Shown here: piece by piece, positions 41,784-50,548 of the stretch
Layout of the letters: every line of letters starts with the position of its first letter
Numbering within the stretch: position 1 is the first letter of the stretch
Origin: Vicinamibacteria bacterium
Lineage (GTDB): Bacteria; Acidobacteriota; Vicinamibacteria; Vicinamibacterales; UBA2999
Length of the DNA stretch: 64,000 nucleotides
NCBI GenBank assembly: GCA_025938035.1
Contig: JAICQE010000002.1
Location: 5,565-69,564 of the forward strand
Direction: 5' to 3'
The notes under the pieces: model-generated
What the model was told of the DNA's origin: nothing
What the model saw: only the letters and a program-made list of their open reading frames with translations
Databases searched by the model: none
Program-made: the position numbers and the translations under genes

Positions 41784-42350
41784 ATGAGATGTTCCGGCAA
41801 TATGGACGCAGACGCCAGCCGGGCGGTTTGCAGCATGCAGAAGCTCAACGAACTATTCCAACGATATGGGGTCGAGCCGGGCGAGATTGCCGGAACCTCC
41901 CTGGTGGGCGAGATCCCGATCAGGGAGACGCTCGTCAATCGCTTGATTGCCCGGCGGCTGGCGGATCACCCGCACATTGCGTCAGTCCACGTTACGTTCC
42001 TCGACGCCGACGAAGCGATCGTGCGTGTCGAGCCGCGGACCCGCCTTCTGCCCTCCATTCCGGTTGGATTGAGAATCGAACGGCAGCCCGATCTGCCACG
42101 TGACGCATCTCTGTGGCTGCGATGGTCGCTGCCGTCCAGCGGACCGCTGACGGTGGTCGCGAGGGTGATTGCCGGGTACATCAAAACACTGCCGCCGGGC
42201 ATCCAGATCGATCGCGACATGATCGTGGTGGATCTGCAAACGTTACTGAGGGAGCGCGGACTCGACGAGGTGGTGGGATTGCTGCACCGGGTCGCGTTTC
42301 ACACGCGGCCCGGTGCGCTGCTGATCCAGCTGCAGGCGGGGCTCGGTTAG
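41784..42350 (+). CDS. Protein of unknown function, 188 aa
   Basis: The product has no signal peptide or membrane segment. A folded-looking region is LVNRLIARRLADHPHIASVH, TFLDADEAIVRVEP and GIQIDRDMIVVDLQTLLRER. I do not recognise a family. Later in-frame ATGs at 41802 and 41835 (MQKLNELFQRYGVEPGEIAG) are also possible starts; none has a clear ribosome site. It is divergent from the secreted-protein gene at 40688 and overlaps the end of the next convergent gene by 4 bases. Confidence 0.65.
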   Translation: MRCSGNMDADASRAVCSMQKLNELFQRYGVEPGEIAGTSLVGEIPIRETLVNRLIARRLADHPHIASVHVTFLDADEAIVRVEPRTRLLPSIPVGLRIERQPDLPRDASLWLRWSLPSSGPLTVVARVIAGYIKTLPPGIQIDRDMIVVDLQTLLRERGLDEVVGLLHRVAFHTRPGALLIQLQAGLG

Positions 42351-43600
42351 CGCGGGACGGCCGTCCGGCCCGTATCGCTGGACCCGCTGCCGCTCGAATT
42401 CCCGGCCGGGGACGAACTTCCGCCGCCGGACGAGCCCGACGACGAGCCCGAAGACGACGAACCGGAGGACGACGAGCCGGACGACGAACTGGAAGACGTG
42501 TCGCGCGGCGCGGCGGAAGCGCCCGACGATCTCGACGCGGCTCTCTCCGGCGGCTCGGAACTCGATCCGGCGTCCGCTCGCGTCGTTACGCGCGTGTATC
42601 CCATGCCGTTGACGACGCGTCCTGTTCCTGTCGCGGACCCGCTCGGTCTGCCGCCGGGATCGACGCCCTCGACGACGAACGTCGGCCCGTACCCGAAGAA
42701 CGAGTAGCCGCGGTAGCCGAACGGCTCGTAGAAGTACGGCGACCCGTAGTAATAGCCGTCGTAGAAAAACGGCGTCGAAAAGGGACCGAGCATGAACGGA
42801 TCCCGCGCGAAGGTGGTCTGTCCCGACGGCGCGACCTGCGCAAGGCGCTGAATCACGAACTTGTCCGGATAGGAGAGTGCGATTACGAGGTCGATCACCG
42901 GTTCAGGCACCCCGGCGGACGCCAGATCCATCACCTTCTTGCTGTTCAGATCGAACCCGGCGAGTGTCTCGATGAGCGCCGCCTCGAGCGCACCGGACGA
43001 GACTTTGCTGCCGGCTTCCTTCACCTCGTCGAGCGTCAGCCGGGAGCCGGCGACGTTCGGACGCGCCGCCCCAGGGGAATCGGGCGCGCGGGAGTACCGC
43101 TTGACCCGGACGGTCTCTCGATCGCCGATTGTGACCGCCTGAATGTCGAGCCAGTTGCCGTTCGGGGCGATGAGCGATAACCCCGAGACGTTGCGGAGAC
43201 CCGCATCGCCCTTGCACCTGATCTCCGCCGACGAGTAAAGCCGCAGACCGTTCTTCGACCATTCACTGCGCTGTGTACCTGAACACTCTCCGTCGTTCAC
43301 AGGGTGCGCAGCCGCGTCGGCGACGATCGTTTGATCGATTGCGGTTTGCGGGCCGACCGTCGTTTCGAATCGGGCGCCGTCGGGCGTGCGGCTCACGCAC
43401 ACGCGCGGAGCGCTGTCGATCGGGGTGGCCGGACGAGGCGCGGCGGGCCCCGCCACGTCTTCCGGTGCTTCGCGCGGACGGAGGTTGTCCACCGCCAGGT
43501 TCCAGCAGCCCAGCCACGGCTCCCAGCGCATGTCGTTCGTCTGTGCGCGCGCCGGAACGGCGAGCAGGGCGAATACGGCGACGAGCAGGGCTGATCTCAT
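42347..43600 (-). CDS. Exported protein with Ser/Gly-rich low-complexity tail
   Basis: The 417-residue protein has a signal peptide, then MRWEPWLGCWNL (a lipocalin-like start) with Cys residues. A middle region has LTLDEVKEAGSKVSSGALEA and VPEPVIDLVIALSYPDKFVI. A Tyr/Phe/Gly-rich stretch (FFYDGYYYGSPYFYEPFGYR) precedes a tail made almost only of Ser and Gly over about 50 residues. The tail and Tyr-rich region suggest a surface-exposed flexible part. No catalytic motif was seen. Confidence 0.8.
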   Translation of the reverse strand: MRSALLVAVFALLAVPARAQTNDMRWEPWLGCWNLAVDNLRPREAPEDVAGPAAPRPATPIDSAPRVCVSRTPDGARFETTVGPQTAIDQTIVADAAAHPVNDGECSGTQRSEWSKNGLRLYSSAEIRCKGDAGLRNVSGLSLIAPNGNWLDIQAVTIGDRETVRVKRYSRAPDSPGAARPNVAGSRLTLDEVKEAGSKVSSGALEAALIETLAGFDLNSKKVMDLASAGVPEPVIDLVIALSYPDKFVIQRLAQVAPSGQTTFARDPFMLGPFSTPFFYDGYYYGSPYFYEPFGYRGYSFFGYGPTFVVEGVDPGGRPSGSATGTGRVVNGMGYTRVTTRADAGSSSEPPERAASRSSGASAAPRDTSSSSSSGSSSSGSSSSGSSSGSSGGGSSSPAGNSSGSGSSDTGRTAVPR

Positions 43601-43621
43601 ATCAACTCCCCATTAAACGAT

Positions 43622-43645
43622 CTTCCGCCTGAAGGCGGAAGCTAC
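43622..43645. repeat. Family-1 repeat variant
   Basis: CTTCCGCCTGAAGGCGGAAG followed by CTACG: compensatory changes keep the palindrome. It lies upstream of the 42347-43600 gene. Confidence 0.75.
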
Positions 43646-43689
43646 GTCTCAGAACTGATAGCTCACAACTCAAAACTGAAGTTCACAAC

Positions 43690-44448
43690 TCAAAACTGAA
43701 AATTCACTCCGCCGGACAGGCGGAAGCCCGCCAGGTCGAGCGGTTCGAAGCCGATGAAATCGCGCCCGAGGTCGGCATCCGACCACAGGTATCGGCCATC
43801 AACGGTGACATACACCCGCTTGAACACGCGCACGTCGACACCGCCGAAAACCTGTGCGCTCGGTGCCCACCCGTTCGAGACGAAGTCGTCGCCAAATACC
43901 GACGAATCCTGGAAGTCGATGAAGTCGCCGGTCTGCTGCAGCTTGTAATTGAAGGCTCCGGCGCCGGCGCCGACGAACGGAACGAACCGCCGCGGCACCC
44001 ATGCGAGCCGGCTCACCTGCTCCCCGCGGTCCATCAGCAGGTAGCGGATGTTGCCGCCGATGTTCAGCTCGCGGAGGCTGGTGGTCTGCTGAATCGGAAG
44101 CCGGTTGTTGTCGACGAAGTCCCGGTACTCCGACAAGGTGCTCGAACGGCTGAAGTCGAACGACGCCTGCGCTTCGAGACGGTCGGTCACGGGTACGTTG
44201 ACGTCGAGTCCGAATCCGGGAGCGTTGAAGTCTTTCGACTCGACTGTCAGCAGATCCGTAACGAAGTCGTACCAATCGCTGTTGGCGCGGGTGAAGAGCC
44301 AGCTTCCGCGAACGGTGACCGAGGCATGCGGCTTTTCGAAGAGAAAGTCCGGCGCCGGCCGTGGGACCGGGCGGTTCTGGGCCGCAGCCGGGGCGGCCAT
44401 CGTCAGAACAAGTAGCCCTTTAACCAGCAGGGTGAGGCAGCATCTCAT
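43690..44448 (-). CDS. Outer-membrane beta-barrel protein
   Basis: The protein has 252 residues from the ATG at 44448, with GGAGGG 8 bases upstream. It has a signal peptide, then alternating amphipathic strands: ASVTVRGSWLFTRANSDWYD, NIGGNIRYLLMDRG, FVPFVGAGAGAFNYKLQQTG. It ends GGVNFQF with a terminal Phe, as outer-membrane proteins do. The estimated barrel size is 8 strands. The function is unknown (OmpA-like or opacity-type barrel). Confidence 0.88.
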   Translation of the reverse strand: MRCCLTLLVKGLLVLTMAAPAAAQNRPVPRPAPDFLFEKPHASVTVRGSWLFTRANSDWYDFVTDLLTVESKDFNAPGFGLDVNVPVTDRLEAQASFDFSRSSTLSEYRDFVDNNRLPIQQTTSLRELNIGGNIRYLLMDRGEQVSRLAWVPRRFVPFVGAGAGAFNYKLQQTGDFIDFQDSSVFGDDFVSNGWAPSAQVFGGVDVRVFKRVYVTVDGRYLWSDADLGRDFIGFEPLDLAGFRLSGGVNFQF

Positions 44449-44504
44449 CGTCTGAACCCTCCGTGGCACAGCGCAACCCTGGGACTCGCGCGGATTTCAG
44501 GTCC

Positions 44505-44559
44505 CGTGGCGCGAACCCTTCGGGTCGCGAGCGAGCCTGAGAAGGCTCGCCCCACGAAA
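44505..44559. repeat. Dispersed palindromic repeat, family 2
   Basis: GTGGCGCGAACCcttcGGGTCGCG and GCGAGCCtgagaaGGCTCGC, ending CCCACGAAAT. Same plan as 35396 and 56766. It lies in the 245-bp divergent gap before the TauE/SafE gene; the rest of the gap shows nothing else. Confidence 0.85.
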
Positions 44560-44693
44560 TCCGCGCTTGCGCATTCGAGAATGCGCCCAGGCCGTGGGCA
44601 AAGGCCGCGCCAGCGGTCGAGGTCGGGATGTATTGGCGTGCCTGAACGCTTGTCACTCCTGAACGACAGCTCAGCGTCCTTCCAAAAGGCCGT

Positions 44694-45458
44694 ATGCTTG
44701 CGCAGGTGCACCAGCTGCTCGTTTTCCTCGCCGCCTGTGCGGGCGGGGCCATCAATTCGGTTGCCGGCGGCGGAACGCTTCTCACGGTGCCCACCCTCAT
44801 CTGGCTCGGAGTTCCAGCCCTCAACGCCAACGCCACGAGCACCGTCGCTCTCTGGCCTGGGTCGCTCAGCGGCGCCTGGGGGTTCCGGCGCGAGATGCGG
44901 CAGGCCGATCGGCGTGTGTACGCGCTGATCGTGCCGAGCCTCATCGGCGGTTTGACCGGGGCGGTCCTGCTGACCATCACGCCTCCGGACCTGTTCGAGC
45001 GGTTGATCCCGGTCCTGATCCTGTTCGCAACCTTCCTGTTCATGGCGCAGGAGCGCCTGCAGCGCCGCTTCAATCTGACGGCGCTGCACCACGCCCGCTC
45101 GCACTGGCTGTCGTGGACGATGCTGTTTCAGCTGGTGGTCGGAATCTACGGAGGGTATTTCGGCGCCGGCATCGGCATCATGATGCTGGCCGCGCTCAGC
45201 CTGATGGGGCACACCGACATCTATCAGATGAACGGGCTCAAGAACCTGCTGGCGGTGGCGATCAACGGCATTGCAATCGTGTATCTGGTCTTCACCGACC
45301 TGATTCGATGGGATGACGCGCTGCTGATGGCCGCCGGCGCCAGCCTCGGTGCGCTGATGGGCGCCGGGACGGCGCGCCGCGCCGGCCAGACTGCCGTCCG
45401 CCACGCGGTCGTGGTCGTCGGCCTGGCGATGGCGTTGGCGATGTTCGTGAAGTTATGA
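44694..45458 (+). CDS. TauE/SafE-family membrane transporter
   Basis: The 254-residue protein has about eight hydrophobic segments and the family signature [20 protein letters not shown] at the start, repeated in the second half as [20 protein letters not shown]. TauE/SafE proteins export sulfite or sulfonates and similar anions; the substrate here is not known. It overlaps coaA by 4 bases (ATGA), so the two are co-translated, although no metabolic link is clear. Confidence 0.92.
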   Translation: MLAQVHQLLVFLAACAGGAINSVAGGGTLLTVPTLIWLGVPALNANATSTVALWPGSLSGAWGFRREMRQADRRVYALIVPSLIGGLTGAVLLTITPPDLFERLIPVLILFATFLFMAQERLQRRFNLTALHHARSHWLSWTMLFQLVVGIYGGYFGAGIGIMMLAALSLMGHTDIYQMNGLKNLLAVAINGIAIVYLVFTDLIRWDDALLMAAGASLGALMGAGTARRAGQTAVRHAVVVVGLAMALAMFVKL

Positions 45459-46408
45459 ACGAAGGCCCCTCGACGTCGCTCGGGGCAGGGCAGGTTGCGG
45501 TCTCCCGCTTCGTCGAGTTCACGCGTGCCGAGTGGGCGAAGCTCCGCGCCGCGACTCCGCTGCCGCTGACGGAGCCGCAGCTCCGCCGGCTGGTCAGCGT
45601 CAACGAACGGATGTCGCTCGACGAGGTAGCCGACATCTACCTGCCGCTGTCGCGGCTGCTCAACCTCTACGTCGCCGCGACGAGAAACCTCCACGCCGCC
45701 TCGGCCACGTTCCTCGGCACGGACACGCCGCGGGCTCCCTTCGTGATCGGCATCGCCGGCAGCGTGGCGGTGGGGAAGAGCACCACGTCGCGCGTGCTGC
45801 AGGCGCTGATGGCGAGCTGGCCCGGCCATCCGCGGGTCAACCTCGTGACCACCGACGGCTTTCTCCTGCCGCAGCGGGTGCTCGAGGCACGCGGGCTGAT
45901 GCAGCGGAAAGGCTTTCCGGAGAGTTACGACGTGCGCCGGCTGCTCCGCTTCATGGCCGATGTGAAATCGGGCGTTCCCGAGGTCTCGGCGCCGGTCTAT
46001 TCGCACCTCGCCTACGACGTCGTTCCGGGACAGTTCGAGATCGTGCAGAACCCGGACGTCGTGATCGTCGAGGGGTTGAACGTCCTGCAGGCGGGCAGCG
46101 GCGTATTCGTCTCCGATTTCTTCGACTTCTCGATCTACGTCGATGCGCAGGAGTCGGACATCGAGTTGTGGTACGTCGAGCGGTTCCTGATGCTGCGCGA
46201 GACGGTATTCCGCGATCCCTCGTCGTACTTCCACCGCTACGCGGCGCTGTCGGTCGAGGATGCGCGCGAGACCGCCCGCCAGATCTGGCGATCCATCAAT
46301 CTCGTCAATCTGCGGGAGAACGTGCTGCCGACGCGCGAACGCGCCCATCTCATACTCGAGAAAGGGCGCGATCACGCGATACGAAAAGTTAAGCTTCGAA
46401 AGATCTGA
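45455..46408 (+). CDS. coaA: Type I pantothenate kinase
   Basis: The 317-residue protein has Walker [20 protein letters not shown]-like [34 protein letters not shown] and [10 protein letters not shown]. It phosphorylates pantothenate, the first committed step of coenzyme A synthesis. The length matches the family. The N-terminal dozen residues ([19 protein letters not shown]) are unlike other CoaA proteins; the DNA there is a palindromic CGACGTCG-type repeat that seems to have provided a new start. A tandem repeat and weak hairpin lie right after the stop. Confidence 0.95.
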   Translation: MNEGPSTSLGAGQVAVSRFVEFTRAEWAKLRAATPLPLTEPQLRRLVSVNERMSLDEVADIYLPLSRLLNLYVAATRNLHAASATFLGTDTPRAPFVIGIAGSVAVGKSTTSRVLQALMASWPGHPRVNLVTTDGFLLPQRVLEARGLMQRKGFPESYDVRRLLRFMADVKSGVPEVSAPVYSHLAYDVVPGQFEIVQNPDVVIVEGLNVLQAGSGVFVSDFFDFSIYVDAQESDIELWYVERFLMLRETVFRDPSSYFHRYAALSVEDARETARQIWRSINLVNLRENVLPTRERAHLILEKGRDHAIRKVKLRKI

Positions 46409-46410
46409 TC

Positions 46411-46470
46411 GTTCGAGTCGTTCGAGTCGTTCGAGTCGTTCGAGTCGTTCGAGTCGTTCGAGTCGTTCGA
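46411..46470 (+). repeat. Tandem repeat GTTCGAGTC, six perfect units plus part
   Basis: Six perfect 9-bp units lie at 46411-46464 and then GTTCGA. After it, GTTCGACCCGAAC makes a short stem followed by TTCTATTTTTT, a possible weak terminator for coaA. Each unit holds TTCGA, so the array can pair with itself. Confidence 0.9.
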
Positions 46471-46480
46471 CCCGAACGTT

Positions 46481-46768
46481 CTATTTTTTGCCAGCGACCA
46501 GATTCAGATCCGCAACGGTTCCGATTCGATTCCCGTGGCCGCCAACGATCCGGTCGGGCTGAATCTTGAGCCGGATCAGGTTGTCGTAGAAGTTCGTGAT
46601 CGTCGCCGTCGGCGGCGGCACCTGCGCACCCTGCGCCGGCGGGTTCATCATGTCCGACTGGAAGAGAATCTTCTCCGCCGGCATCCACGCCACCAGCGTC
46701 TGCTCGTTGTGGGGGTTGCCCTGCAGCACGTGCAGCTCGATCGTCCGGTTGTTGCTGCCTTTCAGCAC
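46481..46768 (-). pseudogene. C-terminal part of the MBL-fold gene, after an in-frame TAG
   Basis: The 95 codons continue the MBL gene in the same frame with no gap: the TAG (46769-46771) is followed directly by GTG. The segment begins VLKGSNNRTIELHVLQGNPH, typical of the second half of such MBL proteins. It holds AEKILFQSDM (metal Asp) and the last His in VGGHGNR. Without it the main product lacks half its active site. Reinitiation at the GTG could make a separate fragment, but no ribosome site is present. Confidence 0.75.
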
Positions 46769-47959
46769 CTAACGGTCGGTCACGCCCTGGAAGATCGGCT
46801 TCTTGCCGGACTTCGCCATCTGATCGGGCAGCAGCGTCCGCGGACCTGCCCACGCCTTCTCGAAGAACGCCGTGTTGGCCGTATGGGTGACGACGGTTGC
46901 ATCCTCGGCCACATACCGCCGCAGTCCGCCGGAGTGATCGAAGTGCAGGTGCGTGTTGACCACCATCCGGATTGGCTTGTTGGGAATCAGTTTTCTCGTC
47001 GTCGCGATCACCAGATCGGAGCGCGCTTCGTTCTGCGGCGCTTCGATGACGACGACGTGATCGCCCATGTCCACCGCCAGGCTGTGGTGGGAACCGCCGG
47101 TGATCCAGAAGATGCCGTCGGCGACCTTTTCCGAATTCGCCGCCGGCGCCGCCGGCGCGGAAGCGTTCCGCACTTCAGCCGGGACCGAAATATCGACGAA
47201 CTGGTTGATCTCCACGCCCGTTACCGTGAGGTCGATCGTCGGATGGCCGCCCTGCGTCTGCTGGATGCGCGACGGGAACGGAAGGCCGTTGAAGTTCCGG
47301 TAGCCGGAATACGTCGTCTCGACGAGCATGTCACCGAACACGTCGTTCGGGACCCACGCGCGGACGCGATCGACCTGGTTCAGCTTGTTGATGTGCACGT
47401 GCAGCGGATAGCGTCCGCCGACGGTCAGCTGGATTTCCGCGCCGTCGGCAACCGGCTTCGCCAATGTGGCGCCGGCGGCTTTGAGCGCCCCCTGTGGCGT
47501 CGCGGACCACATCCAGATCAGGCGGTCGGCCGCCGCATTCGGTGCGGGCGTGAAGGTAGCCGCACCACCGCCGGCGGGCTGCGTTTCGTTCCACGCGTAC
47601 GCGCCGCGCACGAACTGGACCTGCCGCTGCTCGCCGGCAATCGCTCCGCCGCCCCCGCGCGGCGCGGGCGTCGGCATCGTCAGCACCTGCTCGACGCGCA
47701 TCGCGCCCGGCCCGTAGTCGATCTGAAGGGTGTATGCCTTGACCTGTCGCATCGGCCAGGGCTCTGCCGCGGTCGGCGGTTGGCCAAGCACGAATAAACG
47801 CCCGTTCGCGGTGACCTTGATCGAACGGACACCTGTGACGTTGAGTGCGGCGATGGCCGATTGAAGAGTGGGGCCCTGCGTGCCGCGAGCCTGTTGTGCG
47901 GGTATGGAAGCGCCAGCGAGCAACACGCAGGCGCCGGCCAAAACGGTCATTCTGCGCAT
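46769..47959 (-). CDS. Secreted MBL-fold protein, truncated by an in-frame TAG
   Basis: The visible product is 396 residues. It has a signal peptide (VLAGACVLLAGASIPAQQAR), a 230-residue N-terminal beta-rich region, and an MBL domain starting near SEKVADGIFWITGGSHHSLA with the metal motif VNTHLHFDHSGGL. It ends at VTDR followed by TAG. In comparable proteins a Tyr precedes VL; TAC or TAT to TAG is one base change. The rest of the domain lies in the same frame at 46481-46768. It is either a recent pseudogene, read through, or affected by a sequence error. Confidence 0.85.
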   Translation of the reverse strand: MRRMTVLAGACVLLAGASIPAQQARGTQGPTLQSAIAALNVTGVRSIKVTANGRLFVLGQPPTAAEPWPMRQVKAYTLQIDYGPGAMRVEQVLTMPTPAPRGGGGAIAGEQRQVQFVRGAYAWNETQPAGGGAATFTPAPNAAADRLIWMWSATPQGALKAAGATLAKPVADGAEIQLTVGGRYPLHVHINKLNQVDRVRAWVPNDVFGDMLVETTYSGYRNFNGLPFPSRIQQTQGGHPTIDLTVTGVEINQFVDISVPAEVRNASAPAAPAANSEKVADGIFWITGGSHHSLAVDMGDHVVVIEAPQNEARSDLVIATTRKLIPNKPIRMVVNTHLHFDHSGGLRRYVAEDATVVTHTANTAFFEKAWAGPRTLLPDQMAKSGKKPIFQGVTDR

Positions 47960-48039
47960 GGGAAACCTCCGCCTGCCGACTGGTCGGCAATGGCAGGGAG
48001 GTTATACACCAGAGGCGGCGCTGTAGCGCCGCCGGCGAT

Positions 48040-48429
48040 CTATTGATTTCGCATCGGGCGGACGACGCCGCCGCAGGCCCCCGACGTATTGCCGGTACTC
48101 GCGGTCCATGCCGGCGCGTCGCTCGCGGGGAACGATTCTTCAGACGCTTCCCCGATCGGGTCCGCGGGGCGGCGGGATGTGGGCAGTGCGGCCCGCATCT
48201 GTCCGCGCCACTGAATCCGTTCGTCGGCATGGCCCGCTGCCCACCAGGCGAAAGCGCCTCCGCCCAGCGTAAACAGCAGCCCGGTCAGCGATCTGCGGCG
48301 CAGGCCGGCGATGACGCAGACGCTCGCTGCGATTGCGACCAGCCAGCGTTCCGCATCCCACTCCCGCTGCCGGCCGACCTGATCCCAAACGTTCGACTCG
48401 ACACGATGCTGCACCAGGTTCAGGGGCAT
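48040..48429 (-). CDS. Small protein with one or two membrane segments and ASEESFPASD motif
   Basis: The 129-residue protein has an N-terminal polar part (NVWDQVGRQREWDAERWL), two hydrophobic stretches (VAIAASVCVIAGL and SLTGLLFTLGGGAFAWWAAG) and the segment DPIGEASEESFPASDAPAWT. The last is a motif seen in many short bacterial proteins of unknown role. A structural or envelope-stress role is possible. It is 81 bp from the start of the interrupted MBL gene. Confidence 0.75.
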   Translation of the reverse strand: MPLNLVQHRVESNVWDQVGRQREWDAERWLVAIAASVCVIAGLRRRSLTGLLFTLGGGAFAWWAAGHADERIQWRGQMRAALPTSRRPADPIGEASEESFPASDAPAWTASTGNTSGACGGVVRPMRNQ

Positions 48430-48645
48430 GAAGTCCTCCGAAGTGACGTGTGCAACCAGTGTGCCCCGACGGAAGCCGGCTTCCTTTAGTGACCGGATTC
48501 AAGACAGAGAAGGGGTAACGCGCTACACGGATGAGCCTCGGACCAGCTCGTCTGGGGCATGACTTTGACGGCAAACTCGGTCGTATCGCCTGTTTTTCTC
48601 AACGATCCTGATGCCGGGCCGTAACCCCCAGCGCGTTCGCCCTGG

Positions 48646-48661
48646 TGGCATATGCGTTGCT
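48646..48661 (+). promoter_or_regulatory. Sigma-54 -24/-12 promoter (predicted) for paralogue B
   Basis: TGGCATATGCGTTGCT has TGGCA and TTGCT at the exact spacing. The predicted start is near 48672, about 34 bases before the ATG at 48706, which leaves room for the GGAGC ribosome site. It is the best sigma-54 match in the window. The rest of the 276-bp gap (48430-48705) shows no gene. Confidence 0.65.
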
Positions 48662-48705
48662 CGAAAGTAGCCTCGCGGATCCTCTAACAGCCAAACGGAG
48701 CTCCA

Positions 48706-48927
48706 ATGGCCGGACAACAGCAGTCTCTCGACGTGCTTCGACGTGTACAGGGTGAGTACATCGAGATGCCTGGCCTTCGCTTGACGATCGCGCAGGCGCA
48801 GCGGCTGTGGGGATTGGACCGTGCAGTATGCGATGCGCTCCTCGGCAGACTCGTCGAGGCCAAGTTTCTGTTCCGCACGCGCGACGGAGCGTTCGTGCGG
48901 GCCGACCACGGGGTCGGCGCTTTTTGA
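48706..48927 (+). CDS. Small winged-helix-like protein, paralogue B
   Basis: This 73-residue protein shares with the proteins at 38198 and 57896 the block YIEMPGLRLTIAQAQRLWGL, a Cys two turns later (AVCDALLGRLVEAKFLFRTR) and a C-terminal strand DGAFVRAD. The predicted shape is helix-turn-helix plus wing. A sigma-54-type promoter lies just upstream. It could be a DNA- or protein-binding regulator. There is no export signal. Confidence 0.8.
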   Translation: MAGQQQSLDVLRRVQGEYIEMPGLRLTIAQAQRLWGLDRAVCDALLGRLVEAKFLFRTRDGAFVRADHGVGAF

Positions 48928-49090
48928 GGAGTTGAGTAACGAGTTACCTCGCCAGGCCGGTCGTATTAATTCCTTCCTACGAGCCGTAAGACCGACCGGC
49001 CAACACGTCCCGCCCCCACGAACCCGGGCGTAATTGCTCGCGGCCAGACACTGGGTGATGGAACGGAGAACAGCGCCAACGTTCTCCGTT

Positions 49091-49711
49091 CTATATTCCC
49101 CCCTCTGATTCCAGCCATGTGCGCAGACTTCGGAACGCATGACCGCGGTGCGCCACGCGCAGCTTGTCCGCGTCGTTCACTTCGGCGAGGGTTTGTCCGT
49201 AAGGTGGATACAGGAATATCGGGTCGTATCCGAATCCACGAGTGCCCTGCGGTGAAGGACTGATTTCCCCCTCGATCACGCCTGTCGTTTCGAACACTAC
49301 GCCGCCGCCCCGAACGGCCGCCAGCGCGCAGATGAACCGCGCGGTGCGTGGCGCCGCCGGGTGCGACGACATCCGGCGGTAAATCTCGTCGAAGCGCTCC
49401 GGGTAGGAGGCGTCGGGCCGCAGGAAACGAGCGGAGCGGATGCCGGGCTCGCCGTCGAGCGCATCGATGACGAGCCCGGAGTCTTCGGCAACTGTCAGCA
49501 GTTCCGGATCCCGGATAACGCCCGCCGCCGCATCGGCGTAATGTACGGCTTTCAGCCGGGCATTCTCCGCGAAGGTGACACCGGTTTCGTCGGGTTCGCC
49601 TGCAGCCGGGAGATCGGCGAGCGTGAGGAGTTCGACCGGCAGCCCGATCAGGACGGACTGAATCTCGCGCAGCTTGTCGCGATTGGTCGTCGCGATGAGC
49701 AGCCGCGTCAT
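49091..49711 (-). CDS. rdgB: Non-canonical purine NTP pyrophosphatase (RdgB/HAM1)
   Basis: The 206-residue protein has the HAM1 motifs: TTNRDKLREIQ at the start, TFAENARLKA, AEDSGLVIDALDGEPGIRSA, and GFGYDPIFLYPPYGQTLAEV. It hydrolyses dITP, XTP and ITP to keep them out of DNA and RNA. It lies 19 bases after rph, and this pair is common in bacteria. The length is normal. Confidence 0.97.
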   Translation of the reverse strand: MTRLLIATTNRDKLREIQSVLIGLPVELLTLADLPAAGEPDETGVTFAENARLKAVHYADAAAGVIRDPELLTVAEDSGLVIDALDGEPGIRSARFLRPDASYPERFDEIYRRMSSHPAAPRTARFICALAAVRGGGVVFETTGVIEGEISPSPQGTRGFGYDPIFLYPPYGQTLAEVNDADKLRVAHRGHAFRSLRTWLESEGGI

Positions 49712-49730
49712 CGCTGTGGCGCGGACGTTG

Positions 49731-50465
49731 TCACGTCCGCGTGTTCAAGTACTGACCAACAAGTCCGCGCTGCAGTGCAAACAGCTGACGCGTTCCGGTG
49801 TCGGCGAGGTCGAGCAGGCGATTGAGCGCTTCCCGGCCGAAGGGGAGCGCCTCTGCGGTGCCCTGCAGCTCGATGTAGAGTCCACCGCCGGTTTTCACCA
49901 CGTTCATGTCCACGTCGGCGCGTGAATCCTCGGTATACGCCAGGTCGAGCATCGGTTCGCCTTCGACGATGCCCACGCTGGTGGCGGCGACGTAGTCGGT
50001 GATGGGCATCGTCCGGATGACGTCCTGCTCGCGCAGCTTGCTCAGCGCCAGGACGAGAGCGACGAACGCGCCGGAAATGGATGCCGTGCGCGTCCCGCCG
50101 TCGGCCTGGATGACGTCACAGTCGAGCGTGACCGTTCGCTCGCCAAGCTCCTCGAGCCTGGTCACGGCCCTCAGGGAACGCCCGATGAGCCGCTGGATCT
50201 CCTGCGTCCGGCCGCCGACGCGACCCGCCGACGATTCCCGCTGCGTGCGCGTCGTGGTGGCGCGCGGCAGCATCCCGTACTCCGCGGTGACCCACCCCTT
50301 GCCGCTGTTCCGCCGGAAGGGCGGCACGCGGTCTTCGACGCTGGCGGTGCAGATGACTTTCGTCTTGCCCGCTTCGACGAGAACAGACCCTTCGGCGTGG
50401 ATCAGATAGTTCGGAGTGATACGTGTGGGGCGGAGCTGCTCGGGGAGACGGCCGTCGGAACGCAT
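49731..50465 (-). CDS. rph: Ribonuclease PH
   Basis: The 244-residue protein starts [16 protein letters not shown]. Visible RNase PH signatures are [30 protein letters not shown], and [20 protein letters not shown]. It trims the 3' ends of tRNA and other RNAs by phosphorolysis. The gene precedes rdgB. Upstream it is separated from the GerMN gene by an inverted-repeat region. Confidence 0.98.
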   Translation of the reverse strand: MRSDGRLPEQLRPTRITPNYLIHAEGSVLVEAGKTKVICTASVEDRVPPFRRNSGKGWVTAEYGMLPRATTTRTQRESSAGRVGGRTQEIQRLIGRSLRAVTRLEELGERTVTLDCDVIQADGGTRTASISGAFVALVLALSKLREQDVIRTMPITDYVAATSVGIVEGEPMLDLAYTEDSRADVDMNVVKTGGGLYIELQGTAEALPFGREALNRLLDLADTGTRQLFALQRGLVGQYLNTRT

Positions 50466-50480
50466 AGTGTTCTTTCACTC

Positions 50481-50548
50481 TAATTCAGAATGCAGAATTC
50501 AGAATTCAGAAAGCACTGCCTGCATTCTGCATTCAGAATTCTGCATTA
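50481..50548. repeat. AT-rich inverted repeat of ATTCTGCATT units
   Basis: Copies of AGAATTC and ATTCTGCATT lie in both directions around a short centre (AAAGCACTGCC). The left half is TAATTCAGAATGCAGAATTC and the right half carries its approximate reverse complement. It lies between rph and the GerMN gene and is much more AT-rich than its surroundings. Confidence 0.75.

Noticed and set aside
46411..46470. CRISPR-like array
   Set aside because: Units are 9 bp in direct tandem with no spacers and no cas genes.
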